From: Cristatella mucedo
Lineage: Eukaryota > Bryozoa > Phylactolaemata > Cristatellidae
Assembly (NCBI GenBank): GCA_009760855.2
Contig: WPIO01000087.1
Span: 1 to 17,500 of the forward strand
Reading direction: 5' to 3'
DNA length: 17,500 bases
Each line of letters begins with the position of its first letter. Position 1 is the first letter of the stretch. Positions 15,346 through 17,500 of this stretch are shown piece after piece. The position numbers and the translations under genes were made by a program. The notes below the pieces were generated by a model that was given only the letters and a program-made list of their open reading frames with translations, was not told the DNA's origin and made no database searches.

Positions 15346-16255
15346 CTTGTCTTTTGGCCACAATTTCACCTGCAGTATCCATCTCCAGAATGGCTGAGCC
15401 ACTCCATCATGTTTGGTTTAATCACTTATCTGCCTATGCCAGCGTTAGTTGACTAGTTCTAAATAACAGGCTGCAAAGCTGACTCTCAGACTGAAGAATT
15501 TAACTGGGCATAGCAGGTTCCTCATAACTTGCTGAGGAGCTTTGCATTACCGGCTGCTCTAAAAAAAACCAGGTTTGAAGATGACGGGTGAGGCACGTCA
15601 TGAGTTGCTCATGCTACTGTTGGTTTTCTATCATTTCTCTTGCCGATCGGCTTGGTTTTCCCTGGGTTAGACTTCATAGGGTACCATTATTGACCCTTAA
15701 GACAATAGAGATAGGGATTGTTAATTTGATGATTGTTTGCTGATCTTCTGCAGGGAATAGCAATTTCAGAGCTTCAAAAAGCTTGATTATGTAAATAAGC
15801 AACAGTTGGCAAGGTCAGAGCAGGGCGTGTTGTGAGAAACATCTAGCTTTCTCAGCCTAATTCAAGTGGAATTACCAGATGTCAGTCTGCTGCTGGCAGT
15901 AGAGGTCGGGATAAATAGAAACCAGTGCCTTCAAAAGATCCGAGGCTGGTTAGAGGTGAGCTAATCGACTTGAGGGTAGCAGAGCTTGTGGTGCATGGTA
16001 AGCCGGATATGTAAATCTTGTCAGACAAATAAGCTAGATCAAGAGGCAGGTTACATTATGAGCTGATGAAGTCATCTAGTAAAAAGTCATCTATGTATGA
16101 GGAGCAGCATGCCCATGTTCTGTGCAGACGCTGCAAGAGAGACTCTGGCCTGGCTGATTTTTAGGACCAGGCTTCCCCCTTTACCAGACTCTGTCACTCC
16201 ATAATTAAGTTAAAGTTTCGAGCTAGAGGTTTTTCAACAGCCTCATTTCATTTAG
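15346..16255. other. Unassigned spacer between S4 and A5
   Basis: About 0.9 kb with no recognised gene or repeat. A TTCTGCAG-type acceptor-like sequence near 15746-15755 is not followed by a usable open frame. Confidence 0.5.
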
Positions 16256-16474
16256 ATAGTGCTTATGCGTGCTGACACTGTGCATGCTGCCACTAACCAC
16301 ACTTGCATGCTGACCCTGTGCATGTCACCCCTAGCCATGTTATTCATGTTTATCAAGCATGATATTACTCACCATTCAATCGCGCTTCCCTTTGCAGCAA
16401 ATGTGAAGCGTCTAGAAAGAGATTGAGTTCTCTGAGGGCGCTTTATCGAGTGCATTATTATAATTATTATTAAT
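16256..16474 (+). mobile_element. LINE family A, copy A5 (3' end only)
   Basis: The last 220 bp or so of family A on the plus strand. GTGCTTATGCGTGCTGACAC, GCTGCCACTAACCACACTTG, the CATGTTATTCATGTTTATCA block and CGCTTCCCTTTGCAGCAAAT lead into the terminal hairpin (GAAGCGTC ... GGGCGCTTT, with AGAGA/TCTCT inside) and an ATTATTATAATTATTATTAAT tail at 16455-16474. It contains only 3' UTR, no coding sequence. It is closer to the apparent consensus than A2 or A3. Confidence 0.9.
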
Positions 16475-16540
16475 ATGGCATAATATCCTATGCAGCTAAT
16501 GTGATAGCTTACGGTGGGCAATGCAGGTCTGCTTGCTGCA

Positions 16541-16602
16541 GGGCTCAAACCCCCATCTGGGTCTTGAAGCTGTAGAACTGCATTGCCATACTAAGACCCA
16601 GG
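16541..16602 (-). mobile_element. tRNA-like SINE head, body absent
   Basis: Minus strand: an A-box-like TGGGTCTTAGTATGGCAA (16602-16585) and a B box GGTTTGAGCCC (16551-16541) with tRNA-gene spacing. The sequence after the B box does not match the S1-S4 body, and the A5 tail lies about 65 bp further on. It may be a 3'-truncated SINE, a different SINE family or a tRNA pseudogene. No tRNA cloverleaf with a paired acceptor stem was evident. Confidence 0.45.
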
Positions 16603-17500
16603 GCTTTCTCTTTTCGCCATGTTAACCACTGTGCATGTGCATGGCCCCCTTCGACAAAGTGCCTTAATTTGAATTAATAGTGTTTGTAGATGTCATTGCT
16701 AAGGATCTCCGCCTTTAATAGTTAATTGCTGCTTATTTGTCATGATTAGCCTTTGAAATATTTCATATGCAATATTTGCAAGAAGCCATATTATTTAGTG
16801 TGACGGTAAAAGCAAATGATGTGCTAGATTTGCCATCTTTGGAGTATTAAGAAGTGCACCAAATTTTCAGGACCGATTTGTACTTCTATGCATGTGCCAG
16901 CATAAATTAGTTGAGCACATCACATTCTGACTTTTAAACGCTTGATGCGAATACATCGTGGCACAGACATGGCAGCAGCTGTAGCTAGCCATCCTTGCTC
17001 TCTTCAGTCACGTTGTGAACAAGTGCTCATTAGTTCCATCGAGACACACCTGTTGTGCTTCCTACGATCGACCGTGGGCAGATAACTGCAGAGGCTTTGA
17101 ATGGAGGCTACGGCTCAGGTAGTCACTGAGCATCAGGGGGCATGGCACCACCAACAAGCATCTCGTCTGGAAGTAGCAGGCACTCAGAAACCGTAAATAT
17201 GAGTTCTACATACATTCTAACTGGGACGACAGCGATAAATAAAAAAACTGGTTTGGCACTCATAGAGAACTTAACTTGTTACTGGGCACCTTAATATGCA
17301 TGAAAGCCAGCATCATGGTTGGCTTGTGATAGCATTAATAATTTCTGCAAGTATTGGCACACAAAGGATCATTCAAGATTAATAGGCGAGATTTTCAAGG
17401 AACAGGTTTTTGGTTAGCTTTGCTTTATATGTTTACATATAGTAAATGATGGACTTTGACTTTTTCTATCTATTCTATGCATACTGACCTTCTGATACAT
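16603..17500. other. Unassigned sequence to window end
   Basis: No open frame of note, repeat or mobile element recognised in the last 0.9 kb. Confidence 0.5.

Overview
The window looks like non-coding nuclear DNA of an invertebrate animal. It is about 45% G+C with no long open frames and no bacterial operon structure. It carries 5'-truncated L2/CR1-like non-LTR retrotransposons, tRNA-derived SINEs with Pol III promoter boxes, one probable degraded LTR, a minisatellite, and the last exon of a short-chain dehydrogenase/reductase (SDR) gene. I cannot name the species. Family names A and B for the LINEs and S for the SINEs are mine, based on aligning copies inside the window by eye.

Layout. 261-1050 and 2569-3300 are two minus-strand 3' fragments of LINE family A (A1, A2), separated by about 1.5 kb of unrecognised sequence. 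3584-3768 is SINE copy S1. 3885-5594 is the longest family A relic (A3, plus strand), with most of a decayed reverse transcriptase. It is split by a minus-strand family B element (B1, 5595-6657), and its missing 3' end resumes at 6667-6736. 6850-7122 is another family B 3' fragment (B2). 7670-8183 resembles a minus-strand LTR with a TATA box and poly(A) signal, followed by possible 5' internal sequence down to about 7220. 8690-9470 is a very diverged family B copy (B3). 9471-10796 holds nothing recognisable. 10797-10976 is SINE S2. 11156-11334 is a five-unit minisatellite. 12618-12766 is SINE S3, abutting family B copy B4 (12769-13740), which is itself interrupted by a short family A insertion (A4). 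14003-14262 on the minus strand is the SDR terminal exon, with a 30-bp perfect palindrome in the presumed intron upstream. 15188-15345 is SINE S4 with a different tRNA-like head. 16256-16474 is family A copy A5, next to a tRNA-like SINE head. The rest is unassigned.

How it fits together. Only the SDR exon looks like host protein-coding sequence. Everything else recognisable is mobile-element residue. The nesting gives a relative history: B1 landed in an already present A3, while A4 landed in an already present B4, so both LINE families were active over overlapping periods. Both families end in a short 3' hairpin followed by a simple repeat, the usual arrangement for LINEs whose reverse transcriptase recognises the RNA 3' end. 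The SINEs share a body but not always a head. I see no convincing new biological system here. The most informative items are the reciprocal nesting, the modular SINE family, the LTR candidate, the minisatellite and the palindrome beside the SDR exon.
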